DNA of 64,000 nucleotides from Streptomyces asoensis (GTDB taxonomy: Bacteria > Actinomycetota > Actinomycetes > Streptomycetales > Streptomycetaceae), in NCBI RefSeq assembly GCF_016860545.1, contig NZ_BNEB01000003.1, positions 1,116,001-1,180,000 on the forward strand, written 5' to 3'. Positions 33,701 through 40,544 of the stretch are shown piece by piece (the first letter of the stretch is position 1; each line of letters opens with the position of its first letter). The notes below the pieces were generated by a model, which saw nothing but the letters and a program-made list of their open reading frames with translations, did no database searches and was not told the origin of the DNA. A program made the translations under genes and the position numbers.

Positions 33701-34688
33701 CAAGCTCGCCGAGGACAAGGACCTCGAGACCCTGAAGCTGCGGCTGAAACCGAAGGCCCGGCAGGCCATCTCGCAGGCGGCCGCGGCCATCGCCGAACGG
33801 CAGGGCGGCGAGTCCCTGGAGCGTTCGGGTCTGACGGACTGGACGATCGGCACGCTCACCCGCGTCTTCGAGACCCGCCGCGCGGGCCAGCCGGTGAAGG
33901 CCTATCCGGCGCTGGTCGACGACGGGGACACGGTGTCCGTACGGCTCTTCGACACGGCGGCCGAGCAGGCCGAGGCGATGTGGAAGGGCACGCGCCGGCT
34001 GATCCTGCGCACCATCCCGGTCAACCCGGCAAAGTTCGCATCCGAGAAGCTGACGAACGTTCAAAAGCTCGCGCTGTCCGCGAATCCGCACGGTTCGATC
34101 CAGGCGCTCTTCGACGACTGCGCGATGGCGGCGGCCGACCGGCTGATCGCCGACTTCGGCGGACCGGCGTGGGACGAGGAGTCGTACCGCAAGCTCTACG
34201 AGAAGGTGCGCGCGGAGATCGTCGACACGACGGTGCGCACGGTCGGCCAGGTCCAGCAGGTGCTGGCCGCCTGGCAGGCCTGCGAGCGCCGCCTGAAGGG
34301 CGTACGCAGCCCCGTGCTGCTCGCCAACCTGGCGGACGTGCGGGGGCAGCTGGACGCCCTCGTGAAGCCGGGCTTCGTGACCTGGGCGGGGCTGCGCCGG
34401 CTGCCCGACCTCATGCGGTACCTGGTGGCCGCGGACCGGCGCCTCCAGCAGATGCCGACCTCCGTGCAGCGGGACACCAGCCGCATGGAGAAGGTCCACG
34501 AGATGCAGGACGAGTACGCGTGGCTGCTGGAGCAGCTGCCCCGGGGGCGGCCGGTTCCCCAGCAGGTCCTGGACGTCCGCTGGATGATCGAGGAGCTCCG
34601 GGTCAGCTATTTCGCCCACGCGTTGGGCACCGCGTACCCCGTGTCCGACAAGCGGATCGTGAAGGCGATCGACGCGCTGGCGCCGTAA
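30720..34688 (+). CDS. hrpA: ATP-dependent RNA helicase HrpA (DEAH box)
   Basis: A 1322-residue DEAH/RHA helicase. Walker A GETGSGKTTQ near residue 106, then GHTQPRRIAARTVAERVAEE, DEAH near 205, TSATIDPERF, and FLSGEREIRDTADAL. Motif V is ATNVAETSLTVPGIKYVID and motif VI is QRKGRCGRTSDGICIRLY. The helicase-associated, OB-fold and HrpA C-terminal domains follow, and length fits the family. It remodels RNA or stalled ribosomes; E. coli HrpA is linked to ribosome rescue. The ATG start has no clear Shine-Dalgarno. The gene is flanked by tRNA genes on both sides. Confidence 0.94.
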   Translation: MSTHPAPGAPAPGTPALGALAPRLAELSLRDAHRLGRRLEGARRIRKPEARAAVLAEIEGEVAQVEERMALRRGRVPAVSYPEQLPVSQKKDEIAAAIRDHQVVIVAGETGSGKTTQIPKICLELGRGVRGMIGHTQPRRIAARTVAERVAEELNTPLGEAVGWKVRFTDQVNPDATFVKLMTDGILLAEIQTDRELRAYDTIIIDEAHERSLNIDFLLGYLAQLLPRRPDLKVVITSATIDPERFSRHFGDAPIVEVSGRTYPVEVRYRPLLEEDSEDTDRDQITAITDAVEELMGEGKGDILVFLSGEREIRDTADALEKKKFRFTEVLPLYARLSHAEQHRVFQQHTGRRIVLATNVAETSLTVPGIKYVIDPGFARISRYSHRTKVQRLPIEPISQASANQRKGRCGRTSDGICIRLYDEDDFTARPEFTDAEILRTNLASVILQMTAAGLGDIEKFPFIDPPDHRNIRDGVQLLQELNALDPSEKDPRKRLTQTGRKLAQLPVDPRLARMVLEADKNGCVREVMVIAAALSIQDPRERPADKQTQADQQHARFKDETSDFLAYLNLWRYVREQQKERGSSSFRRMCKQEYLNFLRIREWQDIYTQLRTVAKQMGIHLNEEDAPEQSVHVSLLAGLLSHIGMKDVKDGNKNEYLGARSAKFAIFPGSALFKKQPRFVMSAELVETSRLWARVNARIEPEWVEPLAGHLLKRTYSEPRWEKDQAAVMADEKVTLYGVPIIAQRKVNYGRIDPETSRDLFIRNALVEGDWRTHHKFFADNRRLLSEVEELEHRARRRDIVVDDETLFDFYDQRVPEHVVSGAHFDSWWKRKRHEQPDHLDFEREMLIRESAEAVTKADYPDSWRQGPLKFRVTYQFEPGADADGVTVHIPLQVLNQVTDEGFDWQIPGLREEVVTELIRSLPKPIRRHYVPAPNFAKRFLEQTAPSQEPLTTAMARELKRMVGVPFEAEDFDRSRLPEHLKITFRIVDERRRKLAEDKDLETLKLRLKPKARQAISQAAAAIAERQGGESLERSGLTDWTIGTLTRVFETRRAGQPVKAYPALVDDGDTVSVRLFDTAAEQAEAMWKGTRRLILRTIPVNPAKFASEKLTNVQKLALSANPHGSIQALFDDCAMAAADRLIADFGGPAWDEESYRKLYEKVRAEIVDTTVRTVGQVQQVLAAWQACERRLKGVRSPVLLANLADVRGQLDALVKPGFVTWAGLRRLPDLMRYLVAADRRLQQMPTSVQRDTSRMEKVHEMQDEYAWLLEQLPRGRPVPQQVLDVRWMIEELRVSYFAHALGTAYPVSDKRIVKAIDALAP

Positions 34689-34814
34689 CGGCTCCCGTAC
34701 GGAGGGTGAGTTCGACCGGCGGGCTCACCCTCCTGTACAGTCCTTCTCGCAGCACAGCGCAACACCGAGTGCGGCGAAACTCTCCCGGTCCGCAAGGGTT
34801 CGGGTGGGGCTCCA

Positions 34815-34889
34815 GGTCCTGTGGAGCAGTTTGGAGTGCTCGCCACCCTGTCAAGGTGGAGGCCGCGGGTTCAAATCCCGTCAGGACCG
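34815..34889 (+). tRNA. tRNA-Asp (GUC), copy 2
   Basis: A 75-nt gene identical to 30432-30506, with the GTC anticodon in CTGTCAA and discriminator G. It lies 126 nt after hrpA. Confidence 0.95.
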
Positions 34890-34897
34890 CAGTGAAA

Positions 34898-34937
34898 GAG
34901 TGAGGCCCGCTTCCCTTCGGGGAGGCGGGCCTCACTC
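34898..34937 (+). terminator. Terminator of tRNA-Asp copy 2
   Basis: GAGTGAGGCCCGC pairs with GCGGGCCTCACTC; inside, TCCC/GGGA is capped by a UUCG loop. It starts 8 nt after the tRNA. Confidence 0.8.
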
Positions 34938-35039
34938 GTGTCCGCCGCGCGTTGCGGACGGCTCCCTTGACGCCGCCTCCTTCCGCCGGTACCCCAGAAC
35001 CGGGGGCCCGTTCCCGCGCGGCCCCGACGGAGGTGGGGC

Positions 35040-35231
35040 ATGGCGGCACCGGTCAGGCACGAGACGCGGGCACTGCTGCGCGCACATCTGTCGGCCGCGA
35101 CGCCCTACCGGCATCTGACCCGCCACTGTCCGATCTGCCACCGCCTGCTGCGGCTGGCCATGGACGGCGCTCCAGGGGGCGAGGAGGCTCCCGGGGCGGC
35201 CGTGGAGGGTGAGGGCCCCTCGACGGCATGA
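35040..35231 (+). CDS. Small CxxC protein, DUF6274 family
   Basis: A 63-residue protein. ALLRAHLSAATPYRHLTRHC runs into a CPICHRLLRLAM motif; with the preceding HLTRHC this could form a zinc site. The C-terminus is acidic and low complexity. ATG at 35040 with GGAGGTG 5 nt upstream. It matches, from memory, the DUF6274 proteins found next to bldC in Streptomyces. Function unknown. Confidence 0.7.
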   Translation: MAAPVRHETRALLRAHLSAATPYRHLTRHCPICHRLLRLAMDGAPGGEEAPGAAVEGEGPSTA

Positions 35232-35428
35232 CCGCCCGCACAGGGCCGTCAAGAGCGCCGGTCCGGCCGGCCGCCCCGCCATCGTCCCGCCGACCGCCGC
35301 TCCGGTCGTCCCCAGGATGTCCGCCGGCGGACACCATCGGCCGCCGTCAACGGCCGTGCGTGCACGGGCTGCTGGAGCGCGAGCGGCTTGTAGCGCACAT
35401 GAGCCGGAGGCAACAAGGCCCCTGGCAT

Positions 35429-35442
35429 GTGACGGGTGTCAC
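35429..35442. promoter_or_regulatory. Crp-like dyad GTGACGGGTGTCAC
   Basis: GTGAC-N4-GTCAC fits GTG(N)6GNCAC. It lies in the 554-bp stretch between the DUF6274 gene and bldC, directly before a possible small ORF. A 14-bp palindrome (AGAACCCGGGTTCT, 35456-35469) follows it. Otherwise the stretch to 35628 holds nothing recognisable. Confidence 0.4.
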
Positions 35443-35445
35443 CGC

Positions 35446-35589
35446 ATGAGTTTTGAGAACCCGGGTTCTTACCGCACTCCTACAACGAGTCAATTTAATA
35501 TGTGCAATTGCACCACTCAGGAGGATGCCCCCAGGAACCCTCCCAGAGCCTCCCCAGAGTCCGACAAGGCCGCTCACAGAGCCACCTGA
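35446..35589 (+). CDS. Possible 47-residue small ORF (doubtful)
   Basis: ATG at 35446 to TGA at 35587-35589. It encodes MSFENPGSYRTPTTSQFNMC and continues NCTTQEDAP, then a Pro/Ser-rich end. Against coding: third positions are not GC-rich, AGA is used twice and there is no ribosome-binding site. For coding: the two Cys residues and a possible regulatory dyad just upstream. It may be plain AT-richer intergenic DNA. Confidence 0.2.
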   Translation: MSFENPGSYRTPTTSQFNMCNCTTQEDAPRNPPRASPESDKAAHRAT

Positions 35590-35628
35590 TACGACGGGGA
35601 GCGTGATCCGAAGCCGTCTCGAGCGCAC

Positions 35629-35668
35629 AAAAAAGATCGCGCTGGACCCGGCGGAGTCCAGCGCGATC
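35629..35668 (-). terminator. Rho-independent terminator of bldC
   Basis: On the minus strand a perfect 13-bp stem, GATCGCGCTGGAC with GTCCAGCGCGATC (8-nt loop), is followed by TTTTTT. It is 118 nt beyond the bldC stop. Confidence 0.9.
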
Positions 35669-35785
35669 GACGACGTTCCCGGTGGGCGAGGGGCCTGTTG
35701 GGGCAGGACCCACGTCGCTTGTAGCCAGGTTCCGGGCGTCCGCTCAGGTTGGGGGACCTGACGTGTTGCCCGGTTGTTCAGTTGT

Positions 35786-35992
35786 TCAGGCCTCGCTGCG
35801 CTGCTGCGGGATGCCCGCAAGCAGTGCGCGGACCTCTGCCTCGCGGTAACGGCGGTGTCCGCCGAGCGTACGGATCGACGTGAGCTTGCCGGCCTTCGCC
35901 CACCGCGTGACCGTCTTGGGGTCGACGCGGAACATCGTGGCGACCTCAGCCGGGGTCAGCAGCGGCTCAGCATCAGGGGTGCGAGCGGTCAT
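35786..35992 (-). CDS. bldC: Developmental regulator BldC (small MerR-like DNA-binding protein)
   Basis: 68 residues, the size of BldC. A MerR-type winged HTH: LLTPAEVATMFRVDPKTVTR, then WAKAGKLTSIRTLGGHRRYR. BldC binds head-to-tail on direct repeats and delays sporulation by repressing late genes during vegetative growth. ATG with GGAGG 7 nt upstream. The leader carries a stable hairpin (36009-36030) and an AT-rich stretch; Crp-like dyads flank the gene at 35429 and 36499. Confidence 0.96.
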   Translation of the reverse strand: MTARTPDAEPLLTPAEVATMFRVDPKTVTRWAKAGKLTSIRTLGGHRRYREAEVRALLAGIPQQRSEA

Positions 35993-36008
35993 GAGCGGCC
36001 TCCTCGGG

Positions 36009-36030
36009 AGAACCGAACCTTCTCGGTTCT
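36009..36030 (-). promoter_or_regulatory. Hairpin in the bldC 5' leader
   Basis: AGAACCGA and TCGGTTCT are perfect 8-bp arms around a 6-nt loop, a few nucleotides upstream of the bldC ribosome-binding site. It could affect translation or mRNA stability. Confidence 0.45.
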
Positions 36031-36069
36031 TTCCTCTAAATTCTGCACCTTGACCCGCGTTGCCCGAAA

Positions 36070-36140
36070 TGGCGGACGCGAGTCGAGTCGGTTATAGGAC
36101 GAACGGCTTGTCCTCGGCACTACAACTACACCATCTGTCC
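36070..36140 (-). pseudogene. tRNA-like sequence upstream of bldC (doubtful)
   Basis: On the minus strand the segment starts GGACAGATGGTGTAGTTG and ends GCGTCCGCCA. GGAC/GTCC at the ends could be an acceptor remnant with an encoded CCA, and AGGAC/GTCCT an anticodon stem. Against it: only four acceptor pairs, a 9-nt anticodon loop without a good U33, and a poor T-arm. It is at best a decayed tRNA or chance structure. Confidence 0.15.
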
Positions 36141-36498
36141 AGCCGCGTCGGCCAAACCGATGGAATTGCCCCCCAGGTGTTCATCGGCGACGGAAGCCGA
36201 TGGACCATGCCATAGCGGACAGTCACGCCACTGTGACGATCAGTCACAGGGCGATCAGGAGGCATCAGACCCCCCAAAGCGCTGCAATGCTGAGAATTCC
36301 CCCCACAGTGGAACATAAGCAGGCGGACGGAGCCCTCCCCGGACTCCTTGTCCTATTTTGGCACGAGGAGGGGCAAGCGGCGCAAGGGCCGCGTACGTGC
36401 GTTCCATCACCCTTGCGACAAAAGCCCGGATCGGGACCTACGTCCCGTCAGTTCCGTGAAGTGCGGTTGACCGTACGCTGTTCAAGCGCTCCACGGCC

Positions 36499-36512
36499 GT
36501 GACGTACGTCAC
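36499..36512. promoter_or_regulatory. Crp-like dyad GTGACGTACGTCAC
   Basis: A perfect 14-bp palindrome fitting GTG(N)6GNCAC, in the 603-bp region between bldC and the next minus-strand gene. It is flanked by AAGCGCT at 36484-36490 and 36519-36525. A related cluster GTCAC-N6-GTGAC-N5-GTCAC lies at 36222-36247. No gene is supported in 35993-36595. Confidence 0.45.
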
Positions 36513-36595
36513 TTACGAAAGCGCTGTCGTATCTGTCACATCGTCAGTTCACAGCCGCCGTGGGCCGTCCGGGGGCGTCCTGGGCGTCCTGGGCG

Positions 36596-37438
36596 TCAGT
36601 TGGCCGAGCGCCGGTCGCGCACCGACCGCCACCGCTCCACCAGCCGCGTGTAGGCCTCGCCCGCCGCCGCACCGTCCCCGGTCCGCAGCGCCTCGATCCC
36701 CTCGGCCACGTCCTTCGCCGAGTGATCGTCCTCCAGCTCACCCGCCGGCAGCACGTGCACCAGGCCGCCGTAATCCAGTTCCACCAGCGAACGCGGGTGG
36801 AACTCCTCCAGCCAGCGCCCCACGTCCAGCAGGCCCTCGATGAGCGGTCCCTCGTCCATGGCGTTCTTCAGTGTCCGCAGCGACCGGGCGACCCGGCGCC
36901 GTGCCTGGACCATCGGGGTGCGGTAGCGCAGCACGGGGGCCAGCTCCGCCGTCCCCTTCTCGTACTGCCGCTCCTCGTCGGAGACGAGCACGAACCAGTT
37001 CAGCGGCACCTGCCAGACCGCCGTGCGGATCCACGGGCGGGCGTCGGGGTTGCGTTCCAGCCACCGCTCGTGGTCCTTGGCGGCCTCCAGGCGCACGACC
37101 TCGGGGAGCGCCGAGTCCAGGACGGGCGCGGGCAGCTCGTCGTCCAGCTCCGCCAGGGCCAGCCAGCCGCGCAGCCGGGTGCGCCAGGGGCAGACGCACA
37201 GGACCCCTTCGACCTCGGTCACGAACGCGTCCCCGCTCTCGTGCACGGGGACCGCCACCGGCGGGGTGGCCAGCAGGTCGGTCAGCGAGCGGCGCAGCTC
37301 GTCCTGGTAGGTGGGCGGGTCGGGACGGCGGGCGTAACGGGCCCAGTGGGTGCGCTCGGGCTCGGGGAAGGCGGCCAGCGGCTCGTAGACGCGCAGATAG
37401 ACCGCGTACGGAACGATCACGGAGGACACCTTGGACAC
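36596..37438 (-). CDS. Conserved protein of unknown function
   Basis: A 280-residue soluble protein, divergent from valine dehydrogenase. It begins VSKVSSVIVPYAVYLRVYEP and contains PEPERTHWARYARRPDPPTYQDELRR, ESGDAFVTEVEGVLCVCPWR and NWFVLVSDEERQY. There is no signal peptide, membrane segment or recognised catalytic motif. The Trp/Arg-rich N-terminal half looks like a conserved Streptomyces family. The GTG at 37438 was chosen, with G/A-rich bases upstream. Position suggests a shared regulatory region with vdh, but no functional link is shown. Confidence 0.75.
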   Translation of the reverse strand: MSKVSSVIVPYAVYLRVYEPLAAFPEPERTHWARYARRPDPPTYQDELRRSLTDLLATPPVAVPVHESGDAFVTEVEGVLCVCPWRTRLRGWLALAELDDELPAPVLDSALPEVVRLEAAKDHERWLERNPDARPWIRTAVWQVPLNWFVLVSDEERQYEKGTAELAPVLRYRTPMVQARRRVARSLRTLKNAMDEGPLIEGLLDVGRWLEEFHPRSLVELDYGGLVHVLPAGELEDDHSAKDVAEGIEALRTGDGAAAGEAYTRLVERWRSVRDRRSAN

Positions 37439-37626
37439 GCCTGCTCCCTCCCCCCTGGGCCGACCGGGAAACCCCGCGCATCGTCCCACGGCGGCACTCC
37501 GGGAGAAGGTGATCCACGACACTGCGGGCCCGGCGGACCTGGCAGGTCTACTCTCGGACCACCGGGCGCCGCCACCCTTACGGCGCCTCCGCCCCGACCG
37601 CCGCTAGACACCTTGGAGTCACCACA

Positions 37627-38727
37627 GTGACCGACGTTTCCGGCGCACCTGCTGATGTTCTGCACACCCTGTTCCACTCGGACCAGGGCGGTCATGAGCA
37701 GGTCGTCCTCTGCCAGGACCGCGCCAGCGGCCTCAAGGCCGTCATCGCCCTCCACTCCACCGCACTGGGCCCCGCCCTCGGCGGTACCCGCTTCTACTCG
37801 TACGCGACCGAGGCGGAGGCCGTCGCCGACGCGCTGAACCTCGCGCGCGGGATGTCGTACAAGAACGCCATGGCCGGACTGGACCACGGCGGCGGCAAGG
37901 CCGTGATCATCGGCGACCCCGACACGATCAAGACCGAAGCGCTGCTGCTCGCGTACGGCCGTTTCGTGGCCTCGCTCGGCGGTCGTTACGTGACCGCGTG
38001 CGACGTCGGCACCTACGTGGCCGACATGGACGTCGTGGCGCGCGAGTGCCGCTGGACCACCGGCCGTTCGCCCGAGAACGGCGGGGCCGGCGACTCCTCC
38101 GTGCTCACCGCCTTCGGCGTCTACCAGGGCATGCGGGCCTCCGCGCAGCACCTGTGGGGCGACCCTTCGCTGCGCGACCGCACGGTCGGCATCGCGGGCG
38201 TGGGCAAGGTCGGCCACCACCTGGTGGATCATCTGCTGGCGGAGGGCGCCCGGGTGGTGATCACGGACGTCCGCCGGGACGCCGTGGAGCGGATCGCCGA
38301 GCGGCACCCCTCGGTGGCCGTGGTCGCCGACACCGAGCGCCTGATCACGCTCGACGGGCTCGACATCTACGCCCCCTGCGCGCTGGGCGGGGCGCTGAAC
38401 GACGACTCGGTGCGGGTGCTGACGGCGAAGATCGTCTGCGGTGCGGCCAACAACCAGCTCGCCCACCCGGGTGTGGAGAAGGACCTCGCCGACCGCGGGA
38501 TCCTCTACGCGCCCGACTACGTGGTGAACGCCGGAGGGGTCATCCAGGTCGCCGACGAGCTGCACGGATTCGACTTCGAGCGGTGCAGGGCGAAGGCCGC
38601 GAAGATCTTCGACACCACGCTCGCCATCTTCGCACGTGCGAAGGAAGACGGGATTCCGCCCGCCGCGGCGGCCGACCGGATCGCCGAGCAGCGGATGCAC
38701 GAGGCGGCCCGGGCACGCGGCCGGTGA
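37627..38727 (+). CDS. vdh: Valine (branched-chain amino acid) dehydrogenase
   Basis: A 366-residue NAD-dependent Glu/Leu/Phe/Val dehydrogenase. The catalytic Lys is in MAGLDHGGGKAVI and the NAD site in GIAGVGKVGHHLVDHL. KIVCGAANNQLAHPGVEKDL and DYVVNAGGVIQVADEL are family signatures. It deaminates valine, leucine and isoleucine to 2-oxo acids. In Streptomyces this supplies branched-chain acyl-CoA precursors for fatty acids and polyketides. GTG start with GGAG upstream. Confidence 0.94.
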   Translation: MTDVSGAPADVLHTLFHSDQGGHEQVVLCQDRASGLKAVIALHSTALGPALGGTRFYSYATEAEAVADALNLARGMSYKNAMAGLDHGGGKAVIIGDPDTIKTEALLLAYGRFVASLGGRYVTACDVGTYVADMDVVARECRWTTGRSPENGGAGDSSVLTAFGVYQGMRASAQHLWGDPSLRDRTVGIAGVGKVGHHLVDHLLAEGARVVITDVRRDAVERIAERHPSVAVVADTERLITLDGLDIYAPCALGGALNDDSVRVLTAKIVCGAANNQLAHPGVEKDLADRGILYAPDYVVNAGGVIQVADELHGFDFERCRAKAAKIFDTTLAIFARAKEDGIPPAAAADRIAEQRMHEAARARGR

Positions 38728-39037
38728 CGGCCCGGTAGGGCTCCGCGACGCCCCGTCCGGGGGTTTCGGCGGTACCGCCCGGCGGAAAGTTGGAGAGAAC
38801 TCTCACTCCTCCGGGCGGGTCGGCCGCCGATAAGTGGTTAAAATCGCCATTGACCAGCGAGGACGGGGCGACCCCACGGTGCTGCGCACACGCGCGTGCT
38901 ACGGGCGACGTACCGTACGGGCGTGGGCTCAGGTACCGTGGGAGCCCTACGACGGGCTCTCCATGGAGAGGCCGTTCTGGATCATGAACGCGTGTCAACC
39001 TGGGGCCGTCGAGCCCCGTCGTTGAGGGGGTCGAGCC
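38728..39037. other. 310-bp intergenic region before the DUF3073 gene
   Basis: No gene is seen. The stretch includes an AT-richer segment around 38832-38856 (GGTTAAAATCGCCATTGACC) that probably holds the promoter of the DUF3073 gene, leaving a leader of roughly 150 nt or more. Confidence 0.4.
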
Positions 39038-39292
39038 ATGGGGCGCGGCCGGGCCAAGGCCAAGCAAGCGAAGGTCGCCCGCCAGCTGAAGTACAACAGC
39101 GGCGGGACGGATCTCTCACGCCTGGCCGAAGAGCTGGGCGCATCGCCATCGAATATTCCGCCGAATGGTGAGCCATTCGAGGACGATGACGATGAGCAGG
39201 ACGACGACCCGTACGCACGGTACGCCGAGCTGTACGGGGCCGACGACGAGGACGACGGCGAGGACTCCTCACAACACCGTCGCGGCGCTTGA
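39038..39292 (+). CDS. DUF3073 protein
   Basis: 84 residues. A basic N-terminus (MGRGRAKAKQAKVARQLKY) and LSRLAEELG are followed by a very acidic tail (EDDDDEQDDDPYARYAELYG). This is the DUF3073 family, universal in actinobacteria and always close to purM in Streptomyces. The split charge suggests nucleic-acid or ribosome association, but function is unknown. ATG with GAGGGGG upstream. Confidence 0.88.
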   Translation: MGRGRAKAKQAKVARQLKYNSGGTDLSRLAEELGASPSNIPPNGEPFEDDDDEQDDDPYARYAELYGADDEDDGEDSSQHRRGA

Positions 39293-39309
39293 CCTTGTAC
39301 TGAGCACTC

Positions 39310-39341
39310 ACCCGGTCGGTGACTTCGGTCACCGACCGGGT
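39310..39341 (+). terminator. Terminator of the DUF3073 gene
   Basis: A perfect 14-bp stem, ACCCGGTCGGTGAC with GTCACCGACCGGGT, capped by UUCG, 17 nt after the stop; CTTGTG follows. Confidence 0.85.
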
Positions 39342-39364
39342 CTTGTGCTGCCTGCACGGTCTTC

Positions 39365-39389
39365 GCGCGGGCCGGTCACCGGCCCGCGC
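39365..39389. terminator. GC-rich inverted repeat at the end of purM
   Basis: GCGCGGGCCGGT-C-ACCGGCCCGCGC, 12-bp arms, starting 6 nt beyond the purM stop on the minus strand. There is no T-run. Together with 39310-39341 it separates two convergent genes. Confidence 0.55.
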
Positions 39390-39394
39390 GGTTC

Positions 39395-40507
39395 TCAGCG
39401 GGCGTAGTCCCCGACCAGCTCCGCGCCGGTCGGGTGCTCGCCGCGCTCGGTGATCTCGCCGGCCACCCAGGCCTCCACACCGCGGTCGGCCAGCGTCGCC
39501 AGGGCCACGTCGGTCGACTCCTCGGGCACGATCGCCATCATGCCGACGCCCATGTTCAGCGTCTTCTCCAGCTCCAGGCGCTCGACGGAGCCGGTCCTGC
39601 CGACCAGGTCGAAGACCGGGGCCGGGGTCCAGGTGGAGCGGTCCACCGTGGCGTGCAGTCCGTCCGGGATTACCCGCGCCAGGTTGGCCGCGAGCCCTCC
39701 GCCCGTGATGTGCGAGAAGGCGTGGACGTCCGTCGTGCGGGTGAGGGCCAGACAGTCCAGCGAGTAGATCTTGGTGGGCTCCAGCAGTTCCTCGCCCAGC
39801 GTGCGGCCGAGGTCGTCGACGTGGGCCTCCAGGGACAGCCCGGCCTGCTTGAGCAGGACGTGCCGGACCAGGGAGTATCCGTTCGAGTGAAGACCGGAGG
39901 CCGCCATGGCGATCACCGTGTCACCCGTGCGGATACGGTCCGGGCCCAGCAGCCGGTCGGCCTCCACCACGCCCGTACCGGCGCCGGCGACGTCGAAGTC
40001 GTCCTCGCCCAGCAGGCCCGGGTGCTCGGCCGTCTCGCCGCCGACCAGGGCGCAGCCGGCCAGCACGCAGCCCTCGGCGATGCCCTTGACGATGGCGGCG
40101 ACCCGCTCGGGGTGGACCTTGCCGACGCAGATGTAGTCGGTCATGAAGAGCGGTTCGGCGCCGCAGACCACGATGTCGTCCATGACCATCGCGACCAGGT
40201 CGTGGCCGATGGTGTCGAACACGCCGAGCTGACGGGCGACGTCGACCTTCGTGCCGACGCCGTCCGTGGCCGAGGCCAGGAGCGGACGCTCGTAGCGCTT
40301 GAGGGCGGAGGCGTCGAAGAGACCGGCGAAGCCGCCGAGGCCACCGAGGACCTCGGGGCGCTGCGTCTTCTTCACCCACTCCTTCATCAGCTCGACGGCG
40401 CGGTCGCCCGCCTCGATGTCGACGCCGGCAGCCGCGTAGGAAGCACCGGTTCCGGATGCACCGGAGGTGCCCGTCGACGCAGTCGACTGATCAGATACAG
40501 CAGACAT
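39395..40507 (-). CDS. purM: Phosphoribosylformylglycinamidine cyclo-ligase (AIR synthetase)
   Basis: A 370-residue enzyme for step 5 of purine synthesis: FGAM + ATP to AIR. Family motifs SYAAAGVDIEAGDRAVE, LLASATDGVGTKVDVA, LVAMVMDDIVVCGAEPLF, LVGGETAEHPG and SHITGGGLAANLARV are all present. The first ~25 residues are a Ser/Thr/Gly-rich extension. It follows purF by 37 nt on the same strand and is probably co-transcribed with it. Confidence 0.96.
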   Translation of the reverse strand: MSAVSDQSTASTGTSGASGTGASYAAAGVDIEAGDRAVELMKEWVKKTQRPEVLGGLGGFAGLFDASALKRYERPLLASATDGVGTKVDVARQLGVFDTIGHDLVAMVMDDIVVCGAEPLFMTDYICVGKVHPERVAAIVKGIAEGCVLAGCALVGGETAEHPGLLGEDDFDVAGAGTGVVEADRLLGPDRIRTGDTVIAMAASGLHSNGYSLVRHVLLKQAGLSLEAHVDDLGRTLGEELLEPTKIYSLDCLALTRTTDVHAFSHITGGGLAANLARVIPDGLHATVDRSTWTPAPVFDLVGRTGSVERLELEKTLNMGVGMMAIVPEESTDVALATLADRGVEAWVAGEITERGEHPTGAELVGDYAR

Positions 40508-40544
40508 TGCCTGGGATCTTTCGGGTTGGTGATACGTGCGGGGC

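Noticed and set aside
30432..34889. Identical tRNA-Asp copies as attachment-site repeats of an integrated element
   Set aside because: Both copies are complete tRNA genes and the DNA between them is housekeeping (parS, tRNA-Phe, hrpA). No integrase or mobile genes are present.
36200..36502. A 100-codon plus-strand ORF upstream of bldC
   Set aside because: No ribosome-binding site, no GC bias at third positions and no recognised family; the stretch carries several dyads and looks regulatory.
38832..38856. A sigma-70-like promoter pair for the DUF3073 gene
   Set aside because: TTGACC is present but no -10 box at 16-19 nt spacing was found, so only a general promoter region is noted.
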